Shown here: piece after piece, positions 1-6,492 of the stretch
Position numbering within the stretch: the first letter of the stretch is position 1
Layout of the letters: each line of letters begins with the position of its first letter
Assembly (NCBI GenBank): GCA_023458875.1
Contig: JAEWXO010000090.1
Location: 1 to 13,131, forward strand
Source: Bacillota bacterium
GTDB lineage: Bacteria > Bacillota > Clostridia > Oscillospirales > Ruminococcaceae
Direction of reading: 5' to 3'
Length of the DNA: 13,131 nucleotides
The notes under the pieces: model-generated
The model's input: only the letters and a program-made list of their open reading frames with translations
What the model was told of the DNA's origin: nothing
Databases searched by the model: none
Made by a program: the position numbers and the translations under genes

Positions 1-1
1 G

Positions 2-397
2 CTTTATTCACTGCAGGAACTGGAGAATGTTCTTTTAAACAACTGCGGAACATCAGAATCATTTGCAGGAAATGATATTCCTTCTGTAACAACTACTGCT
101 GAAATAACAGAAAGTATATCTGAAACATCAGTTTATACACAAACAGAAATTACAGGTACTTTAATAACAGATACTGACACTAAGATAAAGTATGGTGATA
201 TAGACTGCAACGGATCTGTTGATATAAGCGATCTTACTTTAATGAGTCTGGCACTACTTGGCGATTATAATTTTACCGGAAACAGTGAAAAAGCGGCTGA
301 TGTAACATATGACGGAACCTTCAATCTCAGTGATCTTGCACACCTGAAGCAGTATATTATGAAAGATAACGTTGTTTTAGGACCGGCAAATGTTTAA
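2..397 (+). CDS. Dockerin-bearing protein, C-terminal fragment
   Basis: This is the 3' end of an open frame that enters from the left edge; 131 residues are visible before the TAA at 395-397. The fragment has a Thr/Ser/Glu-rich linker (about residues 26-62), then a type I dockerin (about 65-123). Both calcium-binding loops are visible: GDIDCNGSVDISD, and DVTYDGTFNLSD with Thr at the third loop position where Asn or Asp is usual. Each loop is followed by a helix (LTLMSLALLG; LAHLKQYIM). Dockerins bind cohesin modules on scaffoldins, so the full protein is probably secreted and assembled into a cellulosome-like complex. The catalytic or binding part lies outside the window, so the enzyme class is unknown. 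The dockerin call is firm. Confidence 0.88.
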   Translation, partial: LYSLQELENVLLNNCGTSESFAGNDIPSVTTTAEITESISETSVYTQTEITGTLITDTDTKIKYGDIDCNGSVDISDLTLMSLALLGDYNFTGNSEKAADVTYDGTFNLSDLAHLKQYIMKDNVVLGPANV

Positions 398-460
398 TTA
401 ATGTATGTTACTTTTTTACAAGTAAAAATACAGATTTATTTGTTTTATCAGTTATGAAGT

Positions 461-487
461 AATACAATTTATGTAATGAATTGTATT
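461..487. repeat. Inverted repeat overlapping the sigma-gene promoter
   Basis: A perfect 9-bp inverted repeat, AATACAATT (461-469) and AATTGTATT (479-487), is separated by 9 bases. Its right arm runs into the -35 hexamer TTGACA (486-491) of the promoter upstream of the sigma gene. No T-run follows, so a terminator for the dockerin gene is less likely than an operator. The binding protein is unknown. Confidence 0.45.
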
Positions 488-514
488 GACAAAAAATGCA
501 GTATATGATAAAAT
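486..514 (+). promoter_or_regulatory. Probable promoter of the sigma-factor gene
   Basis: TTGACA at 486-491 and TAAAAT at 509-514 are separated by 17 bases, one mismatch from a consensus housekeeping promoter. An overlapping TATGAT (504-509) has only a 12-base spacer. The predicted transcript would have a leader of roughly 90 bases before the ATG at 610. Confidence 0.55.
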
Positions 515-609
515 TGAAACGATATATGGAATATCAGGATTATATTTGGCTTTCTATATATTTATAAATAAAAAAAGATAAAAAAGAAGAATAACAGGAC
601 GGGACAAAA

Positions 610-1182
610 ATGAAAGACAGTGATTTTATTGCCGGTTTATATAACGGCAATCATAAAAAACTAAGACGATTAATCAGGCTGCATTGTATCTCCTCTTCAA
701 CTGAAGATATTGATGACTGTGTAGAAGATGTTTTTGCATTTGCAGTCAAAAATATCTCTATAATAAAACAGCACCATAATAAAGAAGTATGGCTGAGTGT
801 TGTGGCCAGGAACATTACAGAGAACTTTAATAAAAGATTTATTATCAATCTGAATAAAACTCCGTTATATTATAATGATATGCCTTATGATGAATATCTA
901 ATTGATAAACTTGAAAATGAAAGAATAAAAAAGAAATTCGCTGTTATAAAATTAATCGGGAGCCTGTCTGATGATTATAAAAGATTTTACTTTTTAAGAT
1001 ATAGCAGGGGACTTAGCTATAACAAAATAAGTGAGATAACAGGCGTATGTCCGAATACTGTGGGAATAAAGATCTCAAAACTTAATAAGCTACTGCGCAA
1101 TGAAATGAAAAAAACAGTAAATCTCAGCGAAAACGGGGCAGAAAATGAAATAAAGCAAAGCTTTGTCCATATTTATGAATAG
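610..1182 (+). CDS. Small sigma-70 family (ECF-like) sigma factor
   Basis: A 190-residue cytoplasmic protein with the two-domain layout of an ECF sigma factor. Residues about 5-76 resemble region 2, which binds core polymerase and the -10 element (acidic DIDDCVEDVFAFAV, then EVWLSVVARNITENF). Residues about 110-168 resemble region 4, with a helix-turn-helix that reads the -35 element: LRYSRGLSYNKISEITGV, then PNTVGIKISKLNKLL. The linker between them is short, and a polar tail of about 20 residues follows region 4. The start at 610 is preceded only by a weak GGACGGG. No anti-sigma or membrane partner gene lies next to it: the dockerin gene is upstream and a dGTPase-like gene downstream. Its regulon and activating signal are unknown. 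A phage-type or RNA polymerase-associated HTH protein is a less likely alternative. Confidence 0.75.
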   Translation: MKDSDFIAGLYNGNHKKLRRLIRLHCISSSTEDIDDCVEDVFAFAVKNISIIKQHHNKEVWLSVVARNITENFNKRFIINLNKTPLYYNDMPYDEYLIDKLENERIKKKFAVIKLIGSLSDDYKRFYFLRYSRGLSYNKISEITGVCPNTVGIKISKLNKLLRNEMKKTVNLSENGAENEIKQSFVHIYE

Positions 1183-1301
1183 GATATTTATATTTTTAAA
1201 ATGCATCAATAAACTAAAAATACGGCTGTTTGATTTAAGCAGAAAAATTCTCCTTATTGGAAGTCGTTTTTTATATGAAAAATATTGAACCTGTATAACT
1301 C

Positions 1302-1321
1302 AGTCGGGATTTTTCCTGACT
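1302..1321 (+). other. Short stem-loop in the sigma/dGTPase-like gap
   Basis: AGTCGGG (1302-1308) can pair with CCTGACT (1315-1321), with one G-T pair and the loop ATTTTT. It is the first of three hairpins in about 100 bases. The rest of the gap (1183-1301) shows no gene and no convincing promoter. Confidence 0.35.
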
Positions 1322-1341
1322 CTGGTGGAGCATGATGAATG

Positions 1342-1381
1342 TTTATCTTCAGTAGATATACAGTTTCCCGCTGAAGATAAA
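1342..1381 (+). other. Perfect 11-bp stem-loop, possible anti-terminator
   Basis: TTTATCTTCAG (1342-1352) is exactly complementary to CTGAAGATAAA (1371-1381), with an 18-base loop. The last three bases of its right arm overlap the first bases of the next hairpin (1379-1403), so the two full stems cannot form together. That arrangement suits attenuation, but stacked terminators for the sigma gene are equally possible. Confidence 0.45.
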
Positions 1382-1403
1382 AGTGCTGTTATGCAGCACT
1401 TTT
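1379..1403 (+). terminator. Possible bidirectional terminator after the sigma gene
   Basis: A perfect 10-bp stem, AAAAGTGCTG (1379-1388) with CAGCACTTTT (1394-1403) and a 5-base loop TTATG. Four T residues end the right arm and four A residues begin the left arm, so it could work weakly on either strand. The T-run is short and is followed by CCCC. The ribosome binding site of the next gene lies 40 bases further on. Confidence 0.5.
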
Positions 1404-1454
1404 CCCCATTAAAAACAAACAGGCACATATCTGAATAAATTCGGAGGTTATATT

Positions 1455-2843
1455 ATGAGATGGGTAAATCTTTTGTCTCCACAAAAATGGAGCGATACGG
1501 ATAAAAAAAATTGTTTAAAACAAACGGATTACTATGATGACTATATGCATATATGTATAAGTCATATGATACGGCATATGCAGGAAAAATCACATGTATT
1601 CCCATTGAATAAAGAGAGCAACTTCAGTACCGGATACACACATTCAGTTGAAACATCTGCAATTGCAAAGCTAATTGGTAGTAATATCGTCAATATTACA
1701 ATCAAAACAGGAAAAAAAACCGCATTGAATGAAGTTGCAAAATCACAAATATGTGAATTGCTTTCGTGCGCATCGATGCTTCATGGTGTTGGAAAGCCCC
1801 CATTCGGAAAGTTTGGTGAGGGGGCTATACGGTTGTGGTTTAAATCAAATCTCAATAGAATCTACTATAAAGAAAAACCGCTGGCAGATGTAATGAGTGA
1901 TCAGATGTGTGGAGATTTTTATTGCTTCTCATCTGCATCAAGGAATCTTCACTGCATATTCAGGTATAGCCGTTCTGATGTTAATCTTACATCCTCTATG
2001 CTCAGTACTCTTATTATTCCTTGCGAATCTGATAAATACAAAGGCTTATCACAAAGCGGATACTTATTTTCAGAAAGAAAGGAAGTTCAGAAGCTTTATG
2101 AAAGTGTTGAGTTATTGGGGAATAGGCACCCGTTGTCATACGTTATTGAAGCAGCAGACAGAATATCATCAATTACCTCAGTTATCGAAAACTCAGTAAC
2201 ATCAGGAATGATAACATGTCAGCAGCTGATGAATGAATTAAGACGCGAGGATTATTTTGAAGAGGACATAGCTCAGGAGGAGTATCAACGGTTTGCGTCT
2301 ATTGTAAAATATCTTGGTGTATGTTACAATTCATCTAAAACAAGATTTACCACAAATTTTGAAACTATAGCAATGCAGAAATGGATAAGCTATGTACAGG
2401 ATGAACTTGCTGAATTTGCTGCACAAAGCTTCGTAAATAATTATGAGGACATAATGAAGGGCGTTTATTTGTCAAATATTTTTGATGATTCGTGGTGCCG
2501 TATAATGCGAAATGCTCTGAAAGATGTTGAAAAAAAGTATATATTCAATTCTGAAATAATTATTTCCTTTAAAAACGGTGTTGACAGAATAATTAATTTT
2601 ATGCTTGACATATTTGTAAATGCAGTTATCTATTACGATACTGATACAGAATTATGCAGCAGAGACCGGGGCTTGGTAACAATGATAGGCGAAAAATATA
2701 AAAGGGTTTATCGGAGATGCTCGAGAGATAAGGATGAAATTGAAAAGCTGTATTTAAGACTTGTAATGGTGATTGATTATATATGTGATATGTCAGATAA
2801 AAATTTAAAAAATATTTATAAAAAACTAAACGGAATATTTTAA
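1455..2843 (+). CDS. dGTPase-family HD-domain protein, likely catalytically degenerate
   Basis: A 462-residue protein that follows the layout of bacterial Dgt deoxyguanosine triphosphate triphosphohydrolases. The start is supported by GGAGG at 1443-1447. Recognisable blocks are EKSHVFPL (44-51; Dgt has KTQVFPL), YTHSVE (61-66; Dgt THSME), MLHGVGKPPFGKFGE (108-122; Dgt MHDIGNPPFGHFGE), DFYCFSS (154-160; Dgt DLCHFEG), GYLFSE (202-207) and EAADRIS (232-238; Dgt EAADDIS). Active family members bind metals through a His...HisAsp...Asp set. Here His63, His110 and Asp235 remain, but the Asp of the HD pair is Gly111. The downstream His and Glu of HFEG read Cys157 and Ser159. I infer weak or no dGTPase activity, perhaps leaving a nucleotide-sensing or scaffolding role. 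The frame is intact over the full length, so the gene is not obviously decaying. Comparison with E. coli Dgt is from memory. Confidence 0.72.
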   Translation: MRWVNLLSPQKWSDTDKKNCLKQTDYYDDYMHICISHMIRHMQEKSHVFPLNKESNFSTGYTHSVETSAIAKLIGSNIVNITIKTGKKTALNEVAKSQICELLSCASMLHGVGKPPFGKFGEGAIRLWFKSNLNRIYYKEKPLADVMSDQMCGDFYCFSSASRNLHCIFRYSRSDVNLTSSMLSTLIIPCESDKYKGLSQSGYLFSERKEVQKLYESVELLGNRHPLSYVIEAADRISSITSVIENSVTSGMITCQQLMNELRREDYFEEDIAQEEYQRFASIVKYLGVCYNSSKTRFTTNFETIAMQKWISYVQDELAEFAAQSFVNNYEDIMKGVYLSNIFDDSWCRIMRNALKDVEKKYIFNSEIIISFKNGVDRIINFMLDIFVNAVIYYDTDTELCSRDRGLVTMIGEKYKRVYRRCSRDKDEIEKLYLRLVMVIDYICDMSDKNLKNIYKKLNGIF

Positions 2844-2961
2844 AGACTGATATACGTTTTGTCATGAGTCTGAATTATTTTCAAACAGTACAATGGAGAA
2901 TTATCCGAAAACATATACAACATAAACAAATTATTCTTTATTTGTTGGTAAATATTTTGGA

Positions 2962-2990
2962 TGGATTTTTTAAATGGTTTATGCTATAAT
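2962..2990 (+). promoter_or_regulatory. Probable hydrogenase operon promoter (extended -10)
   Basis: TATAAT at 2985-2990 is a perfect -10 hexamer, preceded by TGC (2982-2984), which makes an extended -10. The best -35 at 17-base spacing is a poor TGGATT (2962-2967). This fits a promoter that relies on its extended -10 or on an activator. Transcription should start near 2997, giving a leader of about 160 bases. The gap from 2844 to 2960 shows no gene and no clear terminator for the preceding gene. Confidence 0.6.
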
Positions 2991-2991
2991 G

Positions 2992-3080
2992 TATTAGTAT
3001 GGTTGTGCTAATAGATTTGAAGAAATCTATAATTGTACTTAAGTACAATAGTACATAGGTTAATTAATCAAAAAATTAAC
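2992..3080 (+). promoter_or_regulatory. Palindrome-rich leader of the hydrogenase operon
   Basis: Four inverted repeats lie in tandem: TATTAG/CTAATA (2992-2997 and 3008-3013), ATAGATTT/AAATCTAT (3011-3018 and 3023-3030), an 18-bp palindrome (3032-3049), and GTTAATT/AATTAAC (3059-3065 and 3074-3080). None has a T-run. GTAC recurs every 8 bases at 3035, 3043 and 3051. The set could act as operators or as leader RNA hairpins. Confidence 0.5.
3032..3049. promoter_or_regulatory. 18-bp perfect palindrome, likely repressor operator
   Basis: ATTGTACTTAAGTACAAT is self-complementary over all 18 bases and sits about 35 bases downstream of the predicted transcription start of the hydrogenase operon. 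That position suits repression by a dimeric regulator. It does not fit the Rex motif as I recall it (TTGTTAANNNNTTAACAA), although Rex often controls fermentative hydrogenases. The regulator is unidentified. Confidence 0.55.
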
Positions 3081-3159
3081 TAAGCAGAATAGATAAAATT
3101 ATTTACATATATAATGTTTATACTTTTATCTGCAAACAAAATTCAAGGAGGTCCGATTG

Positions 3160-3660
3160 ATGAGTTCAAAAACTACAAAAACAGTTCCTTTCAGCGGAAC
3201 TGATGAGCAAAAAGCAGAACTCTTGAAGGTAATTGCTGAAAACAAGAATGACAAAGGTGCTTTAATGCCAATACTGCAGAAGGCGCAGGATATTTATGGA
3301 TATCTGCCTGTTGAGGTTCAGACCATAATTTCCGATGAAATGAATATTCCTCTTGAAAAAGTTTATGGTGTTGTGACATTTTATTCACAGTTTTCACTGT
3401 CCCCGAAGGGAAAGTACAAAATATCCGTATGCCTCGGAACAGCATGCTATGTTAAGGGTTCCGGTGATATTTTCAATAAGTTACAGGAAAAGCTCGGCAT
3501 AAGCGGCGGAGAATGTACTGCTGACGGAAAGTTTTCTCTTGAGGCATGCCGCTGTATCGGTGCTTGCGGTCTTGCTCCTGTACTTACAGTAAACGAGGAC
3601 GTTTACGGACGTCTTACAGTTGATGATGTAGAAGATATATTAAACAAATACGCTGACTGA
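3160..3660 (+). CDS. hydC: [FeFe] hydrogenase subunit HydC (NuoE-like, 2Fe-2S)
   Basis: The 166-residue small subunit of a multimeric NADH-linked [FeFe] hydrogenase, related to NuoE of complex I. An N-terminal helical part (about 14-80) includes ILQKAQDIYGYLP and VYGVVTFYSQFS, typical of the family. A thioredoxin-like fold follows, carrying one 2Fe-2S cluster on Cys91 and Cys96 (CLGTAC) and Cys132 and Cys136 (CIGAC). The subunit relays electrons near the flavin subunit HydB. I chose ATG 3160 over the TTG at 3157 because AAGGAGG (3145-3151) is then 8 bases away. It is the first gene of the five-gene operon, and the next start follows its stop after two bases. Length and cysteine pattern match the family. 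Confidence 0.93.
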   Translation: MSSKTTKTVPFSGTDEQKAELLKVIAENKNDKGALMPILQKAQDIYGYLPVEVQTIISDEMNIPLEKVYGVVTFYSQFSLSPKGKYKISVCLGTACYVKGSGDIFNKLQEKLGISGGECTADGKFSLEACRCIGACGLAPVLTVNEDVYGRLTVDDVEDILNKYAD

Positions 3661-3662
3661 TT

Positions 3663-4220
3663 ATGATGACTGAAATTTCGCTTAATATTCTTGACATTGC
3701 GCAGAACTCTGTGCGTGCAGGGGCGAAGCTTATTAAGATAGGAGTCTGTGCAGACAGAAAAAAAGATAAACTCACCGTTATAATTGAAGATAACGGATCA
3801 GGAATGACAAAAGAGCAGCTTGAATCTGTCACAGACCCATTTTTTACAACACGTACGACCAGAAAAGTCGGACTTGGAGTATCATTTTACAAGCTGGCAG
3901 CAGAAAATACCGGAGGAACCTTCAGAATTGACTCTGAATCCGGAAAAGGTACGACAGTGGAAGCTGTTTTCGGACTTTCACATATTGACAGAATGCCGCT
4001 TGGGGATATTACAGCAACAATTCACTCACTGATAATTCTTAATCAGGATATAGATTTTATATACACATATCAGTTTGATGAAAAAAGCTTTACTGTTGAT
4101 ACCAGGGAATTCAGTGCTGTTTTAGGTGATGTTCCTTTTGATACTCCGGAAGTTTCAAAGTTTATTCATGATTATCTTAGTGAAAACAAAACTGAAGTTG
4201 ATGGCGGGATCATTCTGTAA
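3663..4220 (+). CDS. Stand-alone histidine-kinase-type ATPase domain (HATPase_c) in hydrogenase operon
   Basis: A 185-residue protein (184 if the second ATG at 3666 is used) with a Bergerat ATP-binding fold in residues about 8-104. The N box is ILDIAQNSVRAGA with Asn15, the G1 box EDNGSGM (42-48), an F box DPFFTTR (58-64), and the G2 region KVGLGVSFYK (68-77) followed by ENTGG. There is no phospho-acceptor helix domain, no sensor domain and no membrane segment, so it is not a normal sensor kinase. The C-terminal part (about 105-185) is not recognised. Only two bases separate it from hydC, with no clear ribosome binding site, so its translation is probably coupled. From memory, similar genes sit in hydrogenase operons of acetogens and clostridia. 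I infer an ATP- or redox-responsive accessory or regulatory role; its substrate or partner is unknown. Confidence 0.8.
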   Translation: MMTEISLNILDIAQNSVRAGAKLIKIGVCADRKKDKLTVIIEDNGSGMTKEQLESVTDPFFTTRTTRKVGLGVSFYKLAAENTGGTFRIDSESGKGTTVEAVFGLSHIDRMPLGDITATIHSLIILNQDIDFIYTYQFDEKSFTVDTREFSAVLGDVPFDTPEVSKFIHDYLSENKTEVDGGIIL

Positions 4221-4255
4221 TCAGCGTTCTTATAAATCCATAAGGAGGAAATTTT

Positions 4256-4621
4256 ATGAAGTCACTTGCAGAATTAAAAGCAATAAAAGACAAGATGCAG
4301 AACCAGGTTGGTGTTCGTATTGAAAATGAATGCGGTACAAGAATAGTTGTCGGAATGGCTACTTGTGGTATTGCCGCCGGTGCAAGACCGGTACTCAATG
4401 CATTTGTAAATGGAGTTGCAGATAAAAAACTTGAGAACATAACAGTTACTCAGACAGGTTGTATTGGTCTGTGTCAGTATGAACCTATTGTTGAAATTCA
4501 TGAACCAGGCAAGGAAAAGGTTACATATGCAAAAATGACAGCTGAAAAGGCTATGGAAGTAGTAGAACAGCACCTTGTACGTGGTCAGGTTGTCAAAGAG
4601 TATCTTATTGATATAAAATAA
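4256..4621 (+). CDS. Small thioredoxin-like ferredoxin-family protein, hydrogenase accessory subunit
   Basis: A 121-residue protein of the thioredoxin-like 2Fe-2S ferredoxin type, behind AAGGAGG (4242-4248). Key blocks are VVGMATCGIAAGARPVL (31-47) and TQTGCIGLCQYEPIVEI (65-81), then a helical end with VEQHLVRGQVV, which is close to the N-terminal domain of HydB (EHLLKGRVV). The second pair, Cys69 and Cys73, is canonical. The first pair is not: Cys37 is present, but the partner five residues later is Gly42. Cys26 lies upstream and could compensate. I recall CGIAAGAR as a conserved variant in this family, so some members may lack a cluster. Its place between the HATPase gene and hydB suggests a structural or electron-transfer subunit of the hydrogenase, comparable to the extra small subunit reported in Acetobacterium woodii. 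Confidence 0.82.
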   Translation: MKSLAELKAIKDKMQNQVGVRIENECGTRIVVGMATCGIAAGARPVLNAFVNGVADKKLENITVTQTGCIGLCQYEPIVEIHEPGKEKVTYAKMTAEKAMEVVEQHLVRGQVVKEYLIDIK

Positions 4622-4687
4622 CATTAAGTAACAATATACATTATAAAACGCTCTTTAATATATATTCGAGCTGAAAGGAATTAAATT

Positions 4688-6478
4688 ATGTATCGTTCTC
4701 ATGTTTTAATTTGTGGTGGTACAGGATGTACTTCATCAGGAAGTGCAGAAATTGAAAAAGCACTTATTTCTGAAATAGAAAAAAATGATCTTTCAAATGA
4801 AGTAAAAGTTGTAAAAACAGGATGTTTTGGCCTTTGCGCACTCGGACCTATCATGATTATTTATCCGGAGGGAAGCTTTTACTCTATGATTAAGATAGAG
4901 GATATTCCGGAAATAGTATCTGAACATCTCCTTAAGGGCAGAGTTGTAAAACGTCTTTTATATAAAGAAACAGTTACAGATGATGAAATCAAATCCCTTA
5001 ACGAAACAGATTTTTATAAGAAACAGCACCGTGTTGCTTTAAGAAACTGCGGTGTTATAAACCCTGAAAATATTGAAGAATATATCGGCAGAAGCGGTTA
5101 TGAGGCATTGGGTAAGGTTCTCACAGAAATGTCTCAGGACGATGTTATCCAGACACTCCTTGACAGTGGTCTTCGCGGCAGAGGCGGCGGCGGATTCCCG
5201 ACAGGTCTTAAATGGAAGCTCGCCAAGAACCTTGTAAAAGAAGGACAGAAATATGTTTGCTGTAATGCTGACGAGGGCGACCCGGGTGCATTCATGGACA
5301 GATCTGTTCTTGAAGGTGACCCTCATGTAATAATTGAGGCTATGGCAATTGCCGGATATGCAATCGGTGCAAATCAGGGTTATATTTATGTTCGTGCTGA
5401 GTATCCTATAGCTGTTGAACGTCTTGAGATTGCTTTAAAGCAGGCACGTGAATACGGTGTACTCGGAGATGACATTTTTGGAACAGGTTTTTCATTTGAT
5501 ATCGGCCTGAGACTCGGTGCCGGTGCATTCGTATGCGGTGAAGAAACCGCTCTTATGACTTCTATTGAAGGCAACAGAGGCGAACCGAATCCACGCCCTC
5601 CTTTCCCTGCTGAAAAAGGACTTTTCCAGAAACCAACAATTCTTAACAACGTTGAAACATATGCAAATATTCCGCAGATCATTCTTAACGGTGCACAGTG
5701 GTTTTCAAGCATGGGTACAGAAAAATCAAAGGGTACAAAGGTATTTGCACTCGGCGGTAAGATCCATAATACAGGTCTTGTTGAAGTTCCTATGGGTACA
5801 ACATTGCGTGAAGTTATAGAGGAAATAGGCGGCGGAATTCCAAACGGAAAGAAATTCAAGGCAGCTCAGACAGGCGGCCCTTCAGGCGGATGTATCCCGG
5901 TTGAACATTTTGATATTCCGATTGACTATGATAATCTTATCAATATCGGTTCAATGATGGGTTCAGGCGGACTTATAGTAATGGACGAAGATAACTGTAT
6001 GGTTGATATAGCTAAGTTCTTCCTTGAGTTCACCGTTGATGAATCATGCGGAAAATGTACACCATGCCGTATAGGTACAAAGCGCCTTTATGAAATACTT
6101 GATAAAATTACAAAGGGACAGGGCACTCTTGAAGATATCGACAGACTTGAAGAGCTCAGCAATTATATAAAGGAAAATTCACTCTGTGGTCTTGGTCAGA
6201 CAGCTCCTAACCCTGTACTTTCAACACTCCGTTATTTCAAGGACGAATATATAGCTCACGTAGTTGATAAGAGATGTCCGGCAGGGGTATGTAAGGATCT
6301 TCTCAGCTACGAGATTATTGCTGAAAAATGTAAGGGCTGTACAGCATGTGCAAGAGTTTGTCCTGCAGGTGCTATTACAGGTACTGTTAAGACACCACAT
6401 GTAATTGACAAAACAAAATGTATCAAGTGCGGAGCTTGTGTGGAAAAATGTAAATTCGGTGCGATTATCAAGAAATAG
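4688..6478 (+). CDS. hydB: [FeFe] hydrogenase flavoprotein subunit HydB (NuoF-like)
   Basis: A 596-residue flavin subunit that oxidises or reduces NAD(H) and is thought to be the bifurcation site in trimeric hydrogenases. Domains in order: a thioredoxin-like 2Fe-2S domain (about 1-90; Cys9, Cys14, Cys46, Cys50); the NuoF core with FMN/NADH signatures GRGGGGFPTG (164-173), NADEGDPGAF (193-202) and GAGAFVCGEETAL (277-289); a 4Fe-4S domain with SCGKCTPCR (Cys454, Cys457, Cys460) and Cys500; and a C-terminal two-cluster ferredoxin (Cys548/551/554/558 and Cys578/581/584/588). An extra CPAGVC (530-535) precedes the ferredoxin domain and may bind a metal. All expected cluster ligands are present. 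A 66-base gap separates it from the preceding gene, with AAAGGAA before the ATG. Confidence 0.96.
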   Translation: MYRSHVLICGGTGCTSSGSAEIEKALISEIEKNDLSNEVKVVKTGCFGLCALGPIMIIYPEGSFYSMIKIEDIPEIVSEHLLKGRVVKRLLYKETVTDDEIKSLNETDFYKKQHRVALRNCGVINPENIEEYIGRSGYEALGKVLTEMSQDDVIQTLLDSGLRGRGGGGFPTGLKWKLAKNLVKEGQKYVCCNADEGDPGAFMDRSVLEGDPHVIIEAMAIAGYAIGANQGYIYVRAEYPIAVERLEIALKQAREYGVLGDDIFGTGFSFDIGLRLGAGAFVCGEETALMTSIEGNRGEPNPRPPFPAEKGLFQKPTILNNVETYANIPQIILNGAQWFSSMGTEKSKGTKVFALGGKIHNTGLVEVPMGTTLREVIEEIGGGIPNGKKFKAAQTGGPSGGCIPVEHFDIPIDYDNLINIGSMMGSGGLIVMDEDNCMVDIAKFFLEFTVDESCGKCTPCRIGTKRLYEILDKITKGQGTLEDIDRLEELSNYIKENSLCGLGQTAPNPVLSTLRYFKDEYIAHVVDKRCPAGVCKDLLSYEIIAEKCKGCTACARVCPAGAITGTVKTPHVIDKTKCIKCGACVEKCKFGAIIKK

Positions 6479-6492
6479 TGGAGGAAGCATAG

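Noticed and set aside
408..425. TTACTT/AAGTAA hairpin as a terminator for the dockerin gene
   Set aside because: The stem is only 6 bp and the T-run lies in the left arm and loop rather than after the stem.
1897..2199. Plus-strand frame of 100 codons inside the dGTPase-like gene, with a hydrophobic start
   Set aside because: It lies wholly within an intact longer frame with family motifs and has no ribosome binding site, so it is a shadow.
3059..3080. Possible Rex operator upstream of hydC (GTTAATT...AATTAAC)
   Set aside because: The half-sites are only partly Rex-like and the 8-base spacer does not fit the recalled TTGTTAANNNNTTAACAA motif, so I list it only as an inverted repeat.
3157..3159. 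TTG start for hydC
   Set aside because: The ATG at 3160 gives better spacing from AAGGAGG (8 bases rather than 5) and is the stronger start codon.
5386..5859. Long minus-strand open frame inside hydB
   Set aside because: It is antisense to a firmly identified gene, has no recognisable domain and reads as a shadow frame.
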